NCBI RefSeq assembly: GCF_019799905.1
Contig: NZ_JABGCI010000001.1
Location: forward strand, 248,001-312,000
DNA length: 64,000 nucleotides
Direction: 5' to 3'
Origin: Trujillonella endophytica
GTDB lineage: Bacteria; Actinomycetota; Actinomycetes; Mycobacteriales; Geodermatophilaceae
Both the position numbers and the translations under genes were made by a program. Each line of letters starts with the position of its first letter. Position 1 is the first letter of the stretch. Positions 15,340-24,347 of this stretch are shown piece after piece. The notes below the pieces were generated by a model. The model was given only the letters and a program-made list of their open reading frames with translations, made no database searches and was not told where the DNA came from.

Positions 15340-18300
15340 ATGGTCCGCACCCACGGCAGCGTCGCGGGAGCCGACCAGCAGCCCGACTCCCCGCCCGCCG
15401 ACGGCGCCGCCTCCTCCGACCTGGCCGCTCTGGAGGCCGCCCGGACGGCGAAGAGCCGGCTGCTCGAGGCGGCGGCCCGGGAGACGCCGTCCTCCGATCC
15501 CGCGCTGCCGCCGGGCTGCACCTCGGCGGACCTACCGGGGCTGTTCCGCCGCTACTACTGGAGCGAGCCCGCGGCCGAGGTGGTCCGTCAGCACCCCGCC
15601 GAGCTCGCGGCACTGGCGCTGGAGCACCTGCGCGCGGCCGCCGTCCGCCCCCGGGGCTCGGCGACGGTCGAGGTCACCCGGCACGACCGCGCCGAGCGCA
15701 GCCGCTCGATCGTCCTCGTCGTCACCGACGACATGCCCTTCCTCGTGGACTCCGTCACCGCGGAGGTGGTCCGCCAGGGCTTCCGGCTCGAGCACGTCGT
15801 CCACCCGGTCCTGGTCGTGCGGCGGGACGCGGACGGGCGGATCGGTGCCATCTGCGACAGCGCCGACCCCGCCGAATGCGGCCCGGACGCCGTCGTCGAG
15901 TCGTGGATGGCCGTCGTGCTCGACGGTCCGCTGGACGACGAGGCGCGCGACGACCTGGTCGAGGGCCTGCGCACCGTGCTGGCCGACGTCCGCGCCGTCG
16001 ACGAGGACGCCGACCGGATCCGGTCCCGCGCGCTGGCCCTCGCCGACCGGCTCGCCGAGCTGCCCCCGTCCGACGCCGGCGAGGCCGGCGACCCCGCCCA
16101 GGACCCCGCCGAGGCCGCCGCCCTGCTGCGCTGGCTGGCCGACGGGCACTTCGTCTTCCTCGGCGCCCGGGACGTCACGCTGCCCACCGGCCGGGCCCGC
16201 ACCGTGCGCGCCGTGCCGGGCAGCGGGCTGGGCATGCTGCGCAGCGACCCCACGGCGGGAGCCCCGCCCGAGTCCGGCACCGCCGACGGCGGCGTGCTGC
16301 TCAGCGTGACGAAGGCCGACGTGCGGGCCACCGTGCACCGCCGCGCCTGGCTGGACCTGGTCGCCGTCACGCTGCCCGGGGAGGACGGCGTCCCGCGCCA
16401 GCACCGCCTGGCCGGGCTGTGGTCGACCGCCGCGTACGCCACCAGCGTGCGTGACGCCCCGGTGGTCCGGCGGCGGGTGGCCCAGGTCGTCGCGCGGGCC
16501 GGTGTGCCGGAGGACAGCCACACCGGCAAGGAGCTGGTGGACCTCCTGGAGACCCACCCGCGCGACGAGCTGCTCCAGGTGGGCGCCGACGAGCTGCTCC
16601 CCGTCGCCCTCGGCGTGCTGCAGCTGCAGGAGCGCCGGCAGACCCGGCTGTTCCTGCGCCGCGATCCCCAGGGCCGGTTCTGGTCGGCGCTGGTGTACCT
16701 GCCGCGGGACCGCTACACGACCGAGGTCCGCACCCGCATGCAGCAGCTGCTCCTGGAGCGGCTGGGCGGCAGCGGCATCGAGTACACGGCGCGGGTCACC
16801 GAGTCGGTGCTGGCCCGGCTCCACTTCGTCGTCCGCCCGCCGGTGGCCCGGAACGGGCGGACGACGCTGCCCGACGTCGACGTGGCCGCGCTGCAGGCCG
16901 AGCTCGCCGCCGCCGCCCGCAGCTGGACCGACGACCTGACCGACGCCCTGGACGCACACCACGGCGCCGACGCCGAGCGGCTGCTCGCTCGGGTCGCGGA
17001 CGCCTTCCCCGCCGCCTACCAGGAGGACTTCCCCGCGGCCACCGCCGTGGAGGACCTCGCCCGGCTGGACGCGCTGGCCCCCGGCGAGCTGGGGCTGCGG
17101 CTGCGCCGCCCGCGGGACGGCGGGGAGGCGCGCCTGTCGGTGTACCGGGTCGGGGAGCGGCTGCTGCTGTCGGACATCCTGCCGGTGCTGCAGCACATGG
17201 GCGTCGACGTCGTCGACGAGCGGCCGTACGAGATCGACCGGATCGGCGCCCCGCCGGCGTGGATCTACGACTTCGGGCTCGCCGCCCCCGGTGGGGAGCT
17301 GCCGTTCGCCGGCTCGCTGCCCGAACGGTTCACCGACGCCGTCCTGGCCGTGTGGCGGGGCGAGGCCGAGGACGACGGCCTGGGCGCGCTGGTGCTGCTG
17401 GCGGGGCTGAACTGGCGGCAGGTCACCGTCGTCCGCGCGTACGTGCAGTGGCTGCGCCAGGCGGGCCTGCCGTTCGGCCAGCGCTACGTGGAGACGACGC
17501 TGGCCGCCCACCCCGACGTCGTCGCCCGGCTCGTCGCCCTCTTCGAGACCCGGTTCTCCCCCGACCGCCCGGCCGGCCGGGAGAGGCGCCAGGAGGAGCT
17601 CGCCGCGTCCCTGCGCCGGGCGATCGCCGCTGTCGAGTCGCTGGACGCCGACCGGGTGCTGACCTCGCTGCTCGCCGCCGTCCTCGCCACCCAGCGCACG
17701 AACTACTACGCCGTCTCCGCCACCGGCACCCCGCTGGCGGTCAAACTGCACCCCGCCGAGGTGCCGGACGTGCCGCAGCCGCGCCCGGAGCGGGAGGTCT
17801 GGGTGAGCTCGCCGCGGGTCATGGGCGTGCACCTGCGCTTCGGCGCGGTCGCCCGCGGTGGCCTGCGCTGGTCCGACCGCCACGAGGACCTGCGCACCGA
17901 GGTGCTCGGCCTGGTCAAGGCCCAGATGGTGAAGAACACCGTCATCGTGCCGACCGGCGCCAAGGGCGGTTTCGTCGTCCGCCGGCCGCCGGCCGACCCG
18001 TCCCGCGACGCCCAGCTCGCCGAGGGCCAGGCCTGCTACCGGCTCTTCATCGGGACGCTGCTGTCGATCACGGACAACCGAGCGACTGAGGACGGGGTGA
18101 CCCCCGGCGCCGTCGTCCCCCCGGAGCGCGTCGTCCGCCACGACGGCGACGACAGCTACCTCGTCGTCGCCGCGGACAAGGGGACGGCGACCTTCTCCGA
18201 CCTGGCCAACTCCGTGGCGCTGGAGCGGGGCTTCTGGCTGGGCGACGCCTTCGCCTCCGGCGGCTCGGTCGGCTACGACCACAAGGCCATGGGCATCACC

Positions 18301-20286
18301 GCCCGCGGCGCCTGGGAGTCGGTGACCCGGCACTTCCGCGAGCTCGGCGTCGACGTGCAGAGCCAGGAGTTCACCGTCGTCGGCGTCGGGGACATGTCCG
18401 GCGACGTCTTCGGCAACGGGATGCTGCTCAGCGAGCACATCCGGCTGGTCGCCGCGTTCGACCACCGGCACGTCTTCGTCGACCCGACACCCGACGCCGC
18501 GACGTCGTTCGCCGAGCGCCGCCGCCTGTTCGCGCTGCCACGCTCCTCCTGGGCCGACTACGACCCCGCGCTGATCAGCGCGGGCGGCGGCGTGTGGCCC
18601 CGCACGGCGAAGGCGATCCCGGTCAGCGAGCCGATGCGCGCCGCCCTGGGCCTGGCCGAGCACGTGGACACGCTGTCCCCGGTCGAGCTGATCCGCGCCG
18701 TGCTGCTCGCGCCCGTGGACCTGCTGTTCAACGGCGGCATCGGCACCTACGTCAAGGCGGCGGGCGAGAGCGACCTGGACGTCGGCGACAAGGCCAACGA
18801 CGCCGTGCGGGTGGACGGCGGCCAGCTGCGGGTGCGCGTGGTGGGGGAGGGCGGCAACCTCGGGCTCACCCAGCGCGGCCGGGTGGAGTTCGCCCTGGCC
18901 GGCGGGCGGGTGAACACCGACGCCATCGACAACTCCGCCGGCGTGGACACCTCCGACCACGAGGTCAACATCAAGATCGCCCTCAACGGCGTCGTGGGCC
19001 GTGGCGCGCTCGGCGCCGAGGCCCGCGCGGCGCTGCTGCAGGAGATGACCGACGAGGTCGCCGTCTCCGTCCTCACCGACAACCACGCGCAGAACGCCAC
19101 GCTGGCCGGGGAGGTGGCCTCCGCCCGCAGCCTGCTCGACGCCGGCCAGCGGTTCATCCGCGCGCTGGAGCGCTCGGGGCGGCTGGTCCGGGCGGTGGAG
19201 GCACTGCCCGACGACCGGGTGCTGGGCGAGCGGCGCCGCGACGGCCAGGCGCTGACCGGCCCCGAGCTGTCGGTGCTGCTGGCCTACGCCAAGCTCGAGG
19301 CGGGTGACGCCGTCCTGGCCTCGGGGCTGCCGGACGACCCGGCGCTGCAGCCGCTGCTGACCGAGTACTTCCCCGCGGCCCTGAGCGAGCGCTTCCCCGA
19401 GGCGGTGGCGGGTCACCCGCTGCGCCGGGAGATCGTCGCGACGGGGCTCACCAACCGCGCGGTCAACGTCGCGGGTGTCACGGGGCTGTTCCGGCTCGTC
19501 GAGGAGACGGGTGTCGGCCTGGCCGGCGTCGCGCGGGCGCACGCGGTGGCCCGCGCGGTCTTCGGCGTCGACCGGCTCTGGGACGCCCCCCGCGGCATGG
19601 ACAACCGGGTGCCCGCCGCCACCCAGGTGGAGCTGCGCACCGAGGCCACCCGGCTGGCCGAGCGGGCCACCCGGTGGCTGCTGCGGCTGCCCGAGCTCGC
19701 TGGGGACCGGCCCGCGCCCATCGGCGAGGTGGTCGCGCGCTTCGCCGCACCGGTGGCCGAGGTGCGCGCCGGGCTGCCCGGGTGGCTGCTGGGCTCCGAG
19801 GCGGCGGCCTACGCCGAGCGGACGGACCGGCTGCGGGCGGCCGGGGTGCCCGCGGAGGCGGCAGCGGAGGCGGCCACGGCGTCCCTGCTCCCGGCCGCGC
19901 TGGACCTCGCCGTCGTCGCCGAGCGGACGGGGGCGCCGATCGAGCTGGCCGGGCGGGTGCAGCAGTGCCTGGGCGAGCGGCTGGGCCTCGTCGTGCTGCG
20001 GGACCTCGTCACCGCGCTGCCTCGGGACCGGCGCTGGCCCTCGCTGGCGCGGGCAACGCTGCGCGACGACCTGGCCGCCGAGCAGGCCGAGCTGACCGCC
20101 GAGGTGGTCGAGGGCGCCGCGCCGGGCACCGACGCGGACGAGCTCGTCGCCGCCTGGGCCGAGCGCTGGGACGCCGGCCAGCGCCGCGCCGCGGCCCAGC
20201 TGGCCGACCTCGCCGCAGGGGACCGCCAGGAGCTGGCCGAGCTGCTGGTCGCCGTCCGCACGTTGCGCGGCCTCCGCCGCCGCTAG
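15340..20286 (+). CDS. gdh: NAD-specific glutamate dehydrogenase, large 180-kDa class
   Basis: This 1648-aa enzyme is of the L-180 GDH class found in Streptomyces, mycobacteria and Pseudomonas. It deaminates glutamate to 2-oxoglutarate with NAD+, mainly for catabolism. About 700 N-terminal residues form regulatory ACT-like modules (SATVEVTRHDRAERSRSIV). The catalytic core from about 770 contains RGGLRWSDRHEDLRTEVLGL, the substrate lysines in QMVKNTVIVPTGAKGGFV and the GVGDMSGDVFGNGML NAD-site region. A long helical C-terminal domain follows. The length is within the class norm. It is monocistronic. The 1609-aa ORF antisense to it is a codon-bias shadow. Confidence 0.96.
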   Translation: MVRTHGSVAGADQQPDSPPADGAASSDLAALEAARTAKSRLLEAAARETPSSDPALPPGCTSADLPGLFRRYYWSEPAAEVVRQHPAELAALALEHLRAAAVRPRGSATVEVTRHDRAERSRSIVLVVTDDMPFLVDSVTAEVVRQGFRLEHVVHPVLVVRRDADGRIGAICDSADPAECGPDAVVESWMAVVLDGPLDDEARDDLVEGLRTVLADVRAVDEDADRIRSRALALADRLAELPPSDAGEAGDPAQDPAEAAALLRWLADGHFVFLGARDVTLPTGRARTVRAVPGSGLGMLRSDPTAGAPPESGTADGGVLLSVTKADVRATVHRRAWLDLVAVTLPGEDGVPRQHRLAGLWSTAAYATSVRDAPVVRRRVAQVVARAGVPEDSHTGKELVDLLETHPRDELLQVGADELLPVALGVLQLQERRQTRLFLRRDPQGRFWSALVYLPRDRYTTEVRTRMQQLLLERLGGSGIEYTARVTESVLARLHFVVRPPVARNGRTTLPDVDVAALQAELAAAARSWTDDLTDALDAHHGADAERLLARVADAFPAAYQEDFPAATAVEDLARLDALAPGELGLRLRRPRDGGEARLSVYRVGERLLLSDILPVLQHMGVDVVDERPYEIDRIGAPPAWIYDFGLAAPGGELPFAGSLPERFTDAVLAVWRGEAEDDGLGALVLLAGLNWRQVTVVRAYVQWLRQAGLPFGQRYVETTLAAHPDVVARLVALFETRFSPDRPAGRERRQEELAASLRRAIAAVESLDADRVLTSLLAAVLATQRTNYYAVSATGTPLAVKLHPAEVPDVPQPRPEREVWVSSPRVMGVHLRFGAVARGGLRWSDRHEDLRTEVLGLVKAQMVKNTVIVPTGAKGGFVVRRPPADPSRDAQLAEGQACYRLFIGTLLSITDNRATEDGVTPGAVVPPERVVRHDGDDSYLVVAADKGTATFSDLANSVALERGFWLGDAFASGGSVGYDHKAMGITARGAWESVTRHFRELGVDVQSQEFTVVGVGDMSGDVFGNGMLLSEHIRLVAAFDHRHVFVDPTPDAATSFAERRRLFALPRSSWADYDPALISAGGGVWPRTAKAIPVSEPMRAALGLAEHVDTLSPVELIRAVLLAPVDLLFNGGIGTYVKAAGESDLDVGDKANDAVRVDGGQLRVRVVGEGGNLGLTQRGRVEFALAGGRVNTDAIDNSAGVDTSDHEVNIKIALNGVVGRGALGAEARAALLQEMTDEVAVSVLTDNHAQNATLAGEVASARSLLDAGQRFIRALERSGRLVRAVEALPDDRVLGERRRDGQALTGPELSVLLAYAKLEAGDAVLASGLPDDPALQPLLTEYFPAALSERFPEAVAGHPLRREIVATGLTNRAVNVAGVTGLFRLVEETGVGLAGVARAHAVARAVFGVDRLWDAPRGMDNRVPAATQVELRTEATRLAERATRWLLRLPELAGDRPAPIGEVVARFAAPVAEVRAGLPGWLLGSEAAAYAERTDRLRAAGVPAEAAAEAATASLLPAALDLAVVAERTGAPIELAGRVQQCLGERLGLVVLRDLVTALPRDRRWPSLARATLRDDLAAEQAELTAEVVEGAAPGTDADELVAAWAERWDAGQRRAAAQLADLAAGDRQELAELLVAVRTLRGLRRR

Positions 20287-20473
20287 GACTCCCCGCCTCG
20301 GGGCGGGAGCGACTGTGCGCGCTTCCACCTCATCGGCCGCGAGTGACGTGGACCCGCGCACATCCCCGCGCCGGAGACCGGCCTCTGCTGCCGCCGGCCC
20401 TCCTCAGGGGTCGGTACCGCCACGTCGCCCGGTGCAGGACCGCCGGGTTGCCCCGGGGGCGGACGCTGGGGGA

Positions 20474-21220
20474 GTGCAACCCCTCCTCCCGGCCGAGCCC
20501 GAGCCGATCGGCCCCACCGCCCCCCGCGCCGCCGGTCGCACGCTCTTCACCCAGGGGTGGCGGGACGTGGCCTTCCTGCACTGGGCGGTGGAGCCGGCGC
20601 GGGTGGCGCCGCTGCTGCCGCCGGGCACGCGGCCGGACGTGCTCGACGGGGTCACCTACGTCGGGCTGATCCCCTTCCGGATGCGCCGCATCGGCCTGCT
20701 CGGCGCGCCGGGCCTGCCCTGGGTCGGCTCGTTCCTCGAGACCAACGTGCGCCTGTACTCGGTCGACGACCGCGGCCGCCGCGGCGTCGTCTTCCGGTCG
20801 CTGGAGGCCGAGCGGCTGCCGACGGTCCTCGTCGCCCGGTGGGTCGCGCGGCTGCCCTACACGTGGGCACGGATGCGCCTGGACCGGGACGGCGACCGGC
20901 TGGCCTACACCTCGCGCCGGCGCTGGCCCGGGCCACGCGGGGCCGCCGCCGGCGTGGAGCTGCGGGTCGGCCCCCGGCTGGCCGACCCCGGTCCCCTGGC
21001 GGCGTTCCTCACCGGCCGCTGGGGCCTGCACCAGAGCGCGTGGGGCGCCACCCGCTACTGGCCCAACGAGCACCCGGCGTGGCCCCTGCACGAGGCGGAG
21101 CTGCTGTCGTGGACCGACGACCTCACCGCGGCCGCCGGGCTGCCGGTCGACGGGCCGCCCGACAGCGTCCTCTTCTCCCCGGGCGTCGACGTCCGGTTCG
21201 GGCCCCGGGTGCGCGGCTGA
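20474..21220 (+). CDS. DUF2071 (YqjF-like) protein
   Basis: This 248-aa protein carries the DUF2071/YqjF pattern: TQGWRDVAFLHWAVEPARVAPLLPPGTRPD near the N-terminus, TYVGLIPFRMRR, SFLETNVRLYS and FRSLEAERLPTVL. These proteins resemble acetoacetate decarboxylase folds; function is unknown. The GTG at 20474 with GGGGGAG upstream is preferred; the frame continues upstream through a Pro/Arg-rich stretch that is unlikely to be coding. Confidence 0.75.
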   Translation: MQPLLPAEPEPIGPTAPRAAGRTLFTQGWRDVAFLHWAVEPARVAPLLPPGTRPDVLDGVTYVGLIPFRMRRIGLLGAPGLPWVGSFLETNVRLYSVDDRGRRGVVFRSLEAERLPTVLVARWVARLPYTWARMRLDRDGDRLAYTSRRRWPGPRGAAAGVELRVGPRLADPGPLAAFLTGRWGLHQSAWGATRYWPNEHPAWPLHEAELLSWTDDLTAAAGLPVDGPPDSVLFSPGVDVRFGPRVRG

Positions 21221-21295
21221 GCGGTCGCTCCGGCACCGGTTCGTGACCTGCGTGGCGGCCGGGGAGCCGGGGTGCTTCATGCAGGTTTCGGATGT

Positions 21296-21336
21296 GCGGT
21301 TCTCACACTCCCGGGCCCCAGGAGTGTGAGAACCGC
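21296..21336. terminator. Perfect 16-bp-arm hairpin
   Basis: GCGGTTCTCACACTCC and GGAGTGTGAGAACCGC pair without mismatch around a 9-nt loop. It lies 76 nt after the DUF2071 gene and 65 nt before the oxygenase operon, so it can terminate the former or be a regulatory site for the latter. No T tract follows. Confidence 0.6.
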
Positions 21337-21400
21337 TCGTTGAGCGGCCTCGCGGGGCTCCGCAGACTCATCGGTGCGGTTCCAGCGCGAGGAGGACGAC

Positions 21401-22396
21401 GTGAGCGACACCAGCCCGGTCCCGGTCATCGACATCAGCGACCTCTCCAGCCCCGACGAGGAGCGCCGCCGCGCCGTGGGCAAGGAGATCGCCGCTGCGT
21501 GCCGGGAGATCGGTTTCTTCTCGATCACCGGGCACGGCGTCCCCGACGAGCTGATCGCGGGCGTCTACGACACCGCCAAGGAGTTCTTCGCCCTGCCGCT
21601 GGAGGAGAAGCGCGGAGTGGCCCAGCCCGACCCCAGGACGGTCCGCGGCTACACCGCGGTGGGGGAACAGGCCTTCGCCTACAACGACGACACCAGCGCG
21701 CCCGGTGACCTGCACGAGAAGTTCGACGTCGGCCCGCACGTGGTCTCCGACGACCCGTACTTCGCCCTCGAGAACGCCGGCCCGCACTTCATCCCCAACC
21801 AGTGGCCCGAGCGCCCGGCCGGCATGCAGCAGGCGTGGGAGCGCTACTTCGAGGCCGCCGACGACCTGAGCCGCACGCTCATGCGGGGCTTCGCCCTCGG
21901 GCTCGACCTCCCCGAGCACTTCTTCGACGACAAGATCGACAAGGACATCTCGATGCTGCGGGCGATCCACTACCCGCACCGCGAGGAGCCTCCGCTTCCC
22001 GGCCAGCTGCGGGCCGGGGCGCACACCGATTACGGCAGCCTGACGATCGTCCGGCCGGAGGAGGCCCCCGGCGGCCTGCAGGTCTTCACCCAGGACGGCG
22101 ACTGGGTCGACGTGCCGGTCATCCCCGGCGCGCTCGTCGTCAACATCGGCGACCTGATGGCGCAGTGGACGAACGACCAGTGGATCTCCACCCGGCACCG
22201 GGTGGCCAACCCGCCGCGGGACGCCGAGGGCAGCACGGAGCGGATGTCGATCGTCTTCTTCCACCAGCCGAACTACGACGCCGTCGTCGAGGCGCTGCCC
22301 ACCTGCCTGGAGCCCGGCGTGCCGCCGAAGTACGCGCCGACCACCTCGGGCGACCACCTGACCATGAAGTTCGAGAAGACGCACCAGCGGGTGTGA
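21401..22396 (+). CDS. Isopenicillin N synthase-family Fe(II) oxygenase (first copy)
   Basis: This 331-aa non-haem iron oxygenase has the DIOX_N segment (PVIDISDL, ITGHGVP) and the 2OG-Fe(II) core. Iron ligands are H208, D210 (GAHTDYGSL) and H266 (STRHRV), with the RxS pair R281/S283 that holds the 2-oxoglutarate or substrate carboxylate. Related enzymes hydroxylate pyrimidines, gibberellins and amino acids; the substrate here is unknown. GTG 21401 has GAGGAGGA upstream. First gene of an operon with a ferredoxin and an ABC importer, so its substrate is probably imported. Its paralog lies at 27021. Confidence 0.88.
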   Translation: MSDTSPVPVIDISDLSSPDEERRRAVGKEIAAACREIGFFSITGHGVPDELIAGVYDTAKEFFALPLEEKRGVAQPDPRTVRGYTAVGEQAFAYNDDTSAPGDLHEKFDVGPHVVSDDPYFALENAGPHFIPNQWPERPAGMQQAWERYFEAADDLSRTLMRGFALGLDLPEHFFDDKIDKDISMLRAIHYPHREEPPLPGQLRAGAHTDYGSLTIVRPEEAPGGLQVFTQDGDWVDVPVIPGALVVNIGDLMAQWTNDQWISTRHRVANPPRDAEGSTERMSIVFFHQPNYDAVVEALPTCLEPGVPPKYAPTTSGDHLTMKFEKTHQRV

Positions 22397-22707
22397 GCAC
22401 GATCGAGGAGACCGCTCCCCGGCCGGCCGCGGCCGCGACCGGGCCCGCCTTCGACGTCGAGCTCCGCCGCACCGGCGTGACGCTCCACGTACCCGCCGAC
22501 CGCACCCTGCTCGAGGTCGTCGAGCAGGTCGTCGAGGTCGACTTCACCTGCCGGAACGGCGACTGCGGCTCCTGCGTGAGCACGGTCCTGGAGGGCGTGC
22601 CGGAGTTCCGCAACACGGTACTGTCGGCCCGCGCACGGGCGGCCGGACGGCGGATCGCGCTGTGCGTGGACCGTTCCGTCACACCGGTCCTGGTGTTGGA
22701 CCTGTGA
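22393..22707 (+). CDS. [2Fe-2S] ferredoxin, plant/phthalate-reductase type
   Basis: This 104-aa ferredoxin has C53, C58, C61 and C91 (CRNGDCGSC then ALC), the CX4CX2CX29C spacing of the plant-type and phthalate-dioxygenase-reductase C-terminal domain. It would carry electrons to an oxygenase or from a reductase; no reductase is encoded nearby. GTG overlaps the stop of the oxygenase gene (GTGA), so the two proteins are made together. This is unusual, because 2OG-type oxygenases do not normally need a ferredoxin. Confidence 0.88.
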   Translation: MSTIEETAPRPAAAATGPAFDVELRRTGVTLHVPADRTLLEVVEQVVEVDFTCRNGDCGSCVSTVLEGVPEFRNTVLSARARAAGRRIALCVDRSVTPVLVLDL

Positions 22708-24347
22708 CGGAGCTGGCGAGGTCGCCGATGGAGCGGGGCAGCGCGCTGTTGCACGTGGAACCAGCGGCGGCCGCCGGCGACCTCGCCGACCCCGGCTTCG
22801 CCATCTCCTGCGTCGGGATCTCCAAGTCCTTCCCCGGTGTCCGCGCCCTCGACGACGTCTCGATCGGCCTGCGCCCGGGCACGGTCCACGCGCTGCTGGG
22901 GGAGAACGGCGCCGGCAAGTCCACGCTCATCCGGATCCTCACCGGTGCGGAGCGGCCCGACGCCGGCCAGGTGTACATCGGCGGCGAGCCCCTACGGCAC
23001 GCCACCCCGGTGGCCGCCCGCAGGCTCGGCGTCCGCGTGCTGCCGCAGGAGCGGCACGTCGCCGCCGACCTGACCGTCGGGCACAACGTGCTGCTGGACT
23101 CCCTGCCGCGCAACGCCCTGGGCCTGGTCAGCGCCCGCGCCATCGCCCGGCGGGCGCAGGCGCACCTCGACCGCCTCGGCCTCGACCTGGACGCCCGGGC
23201 GCGCGCCGGGGACCTGACCGCAGCGCAGCAGCAGCTGGTCGAGCTCGCCCGCACCACCGCCCGGCCGGCCCAGGTCATCGTGCTCGACGAGCCGACCGCC
23301 TCGCTGGCCGGCGACGAGGTGGAGGTGCTCTTCCGCGTCATCCGCTCGCTGCGGGAGAACGGCACCACGCTGCTCTACATCTCCCACCACCTGCACGAGG
23401 TGTTCGAGGTCGCCGACGCCGCCACGGTGCTGCGCAATGGCCGGCACGTCCTCGACGTCCCGGTCGCCGAGACCGACACCGACGGGCTGTTGCGCGCGAT
23501 GTTCGACCGCGAGATCCAGCACAGCCGGCTGCCCCGCGCCCCACGGCCGTCCCGGCCCCCCGCGCCCGTGCTGGAGGCCTCCGCCGTCGCCGTCCCCGGG
23601 CAGCTCGCGTCCCTGGACGTCGCCGTCCGCCCCGGCGAGGTCCTCGCCCTGTCCGGCCCGGCCGGATCGGGCACGTCGGTGCTGGCCGAGCTGCTGGCCG
23701 GGGTGCGCGAGCCCGTCGAGGGCACCGTCGAGCTGGCCGGCACCGGGCGGCTGCGCAGCCGGGCGGCCGCGGCGTCGGCAGGTATCGGCTTCGTGCCCGC
23801 CGACCGCAAGCGCCAGGCGCTGCTCCTGGAGCGCGCGATCGTGGAGAACCTGCAACTGGGTGCGGCGGCCCGCTCGCGGCTGTTCCGGCCGCGGCGCGCG
23901 CTGCGCGACGCGGCGACCGCGCTGGAACGGGGCCGGGTCCGGGCGGCCTCGCCCGGGTCACCGGTGCGGGTGCTGTCCGGGGGCAACCAGCAGCGGGTGG
24001 TCTTCGCCCGCTGGCTGTCGGCCGGCTGCCGGGTGCTGGTCCTCGACCAGCCCACCGCCGGGGTCGACGTGGCCGCCAAGTTCGACATCTACGCCCAGCT
24101 GCTCGACCTGACCGCCGAGGGGGTGGCCGTCGTCGTCGTCTCCAGCGACTACGAGGAGATCGCTGCCCTGGCCGACCGGGTGGTCGTGATGGTCGGCGGC
24201 ATGGCCACCGCCGCGCTGGAGGGTGACGCGATCACCCCCGAGCGGCTGTACGAGCTGGAGACCGCGGGCGCCCACGAGGTGGGGGAGTCCGTCGTCCTGG
24301 ACGACCGGCTCGACGTCCGCACGGCGTCCCTCGAGGAGGACCGATGA
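22704..24347 (+). CDS. RbsA-type ABC importer ATPase with two nucleotide-binding domains
   Basis: This 547-aa fused ATPase is of the carbohydrate-uptake-2 (RbsA/XylG/AraG) class. NBD1 (about 30-270) has intact Walker A GENGAGKST, Walker B VIVLDEPTAS and the H loop ISHHLHEVFE. NBD2 (about 290-520) has a degenerate Walker A, GPAGSGTS, lacking the lysine, but an intact signature LSGGNQQRV and LVLDQPTAGVD; such degeneracy is normal in this class. GTG overlaps the ferredoxin stop; ATG 22728 is an alternative. Partner permease and binding protein follow directly. Confidence 0.92.
   Translation: MTELARSPMERGSALLHVEPAAAAGDLADPGFAISCVGISKSFPGVRALDDVSIGLRPGTVHALLGENGAGKSTLIRILTGAERPDAGQVYIGGEPLRHATPVAARRLGVRVLPQERHVAADLTVGHNVLLDSLPRNALGLVSARAIARRAQAHLDRLGLDLDARARAGDLTAAQQQLVELARTTARPAQVIVLDEPTASLAGDEVEVLFRVIRSLRENGTTLLYISHHLHEVFEVADAATVLRNGRHVLDVPVAETDTDGLLRAMFDREIQHSRLPRAPRPSRPPAPVLEASAVAVPGQLASLDVAVRPGEVLALSGPAGSGTSVLAELLAGVREPVEGTVELAGTGRLRSRAAAASAGIGFVPADRKRQALLLERAIVENLQLGAAARSRLFRPRRALRDAATALERGRVRAASPGSPVRVLSGGNQQRVVFARWLSAGCRVLVLDQPTAGVDVAAKFDIYAQLLDLTAEGVAVVVVSSDYEEIAALADRVVVMVGGMATAALEGDAITPERLYELETAGAHEVGESVVLDDRLDVRTASLEEDR

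Noticed and set aside
15532-20361. 1609-aa antisense ORF opposite the glutamate dehydrogenase gene
   Set aside because: It is a shadow of GC-rich third-position bias in the true gene, rich in Arg/Gly/Gln and without domain resemblance.
22704-24347. Second nucleotide-binding domain of the ABC ATPase as a damaging mutation
   Set aside because: Loss of the Walker A lysine (GPAGSGTS) in the C-terminal half is normal in the RbsA class, so the gene is not considered broken.
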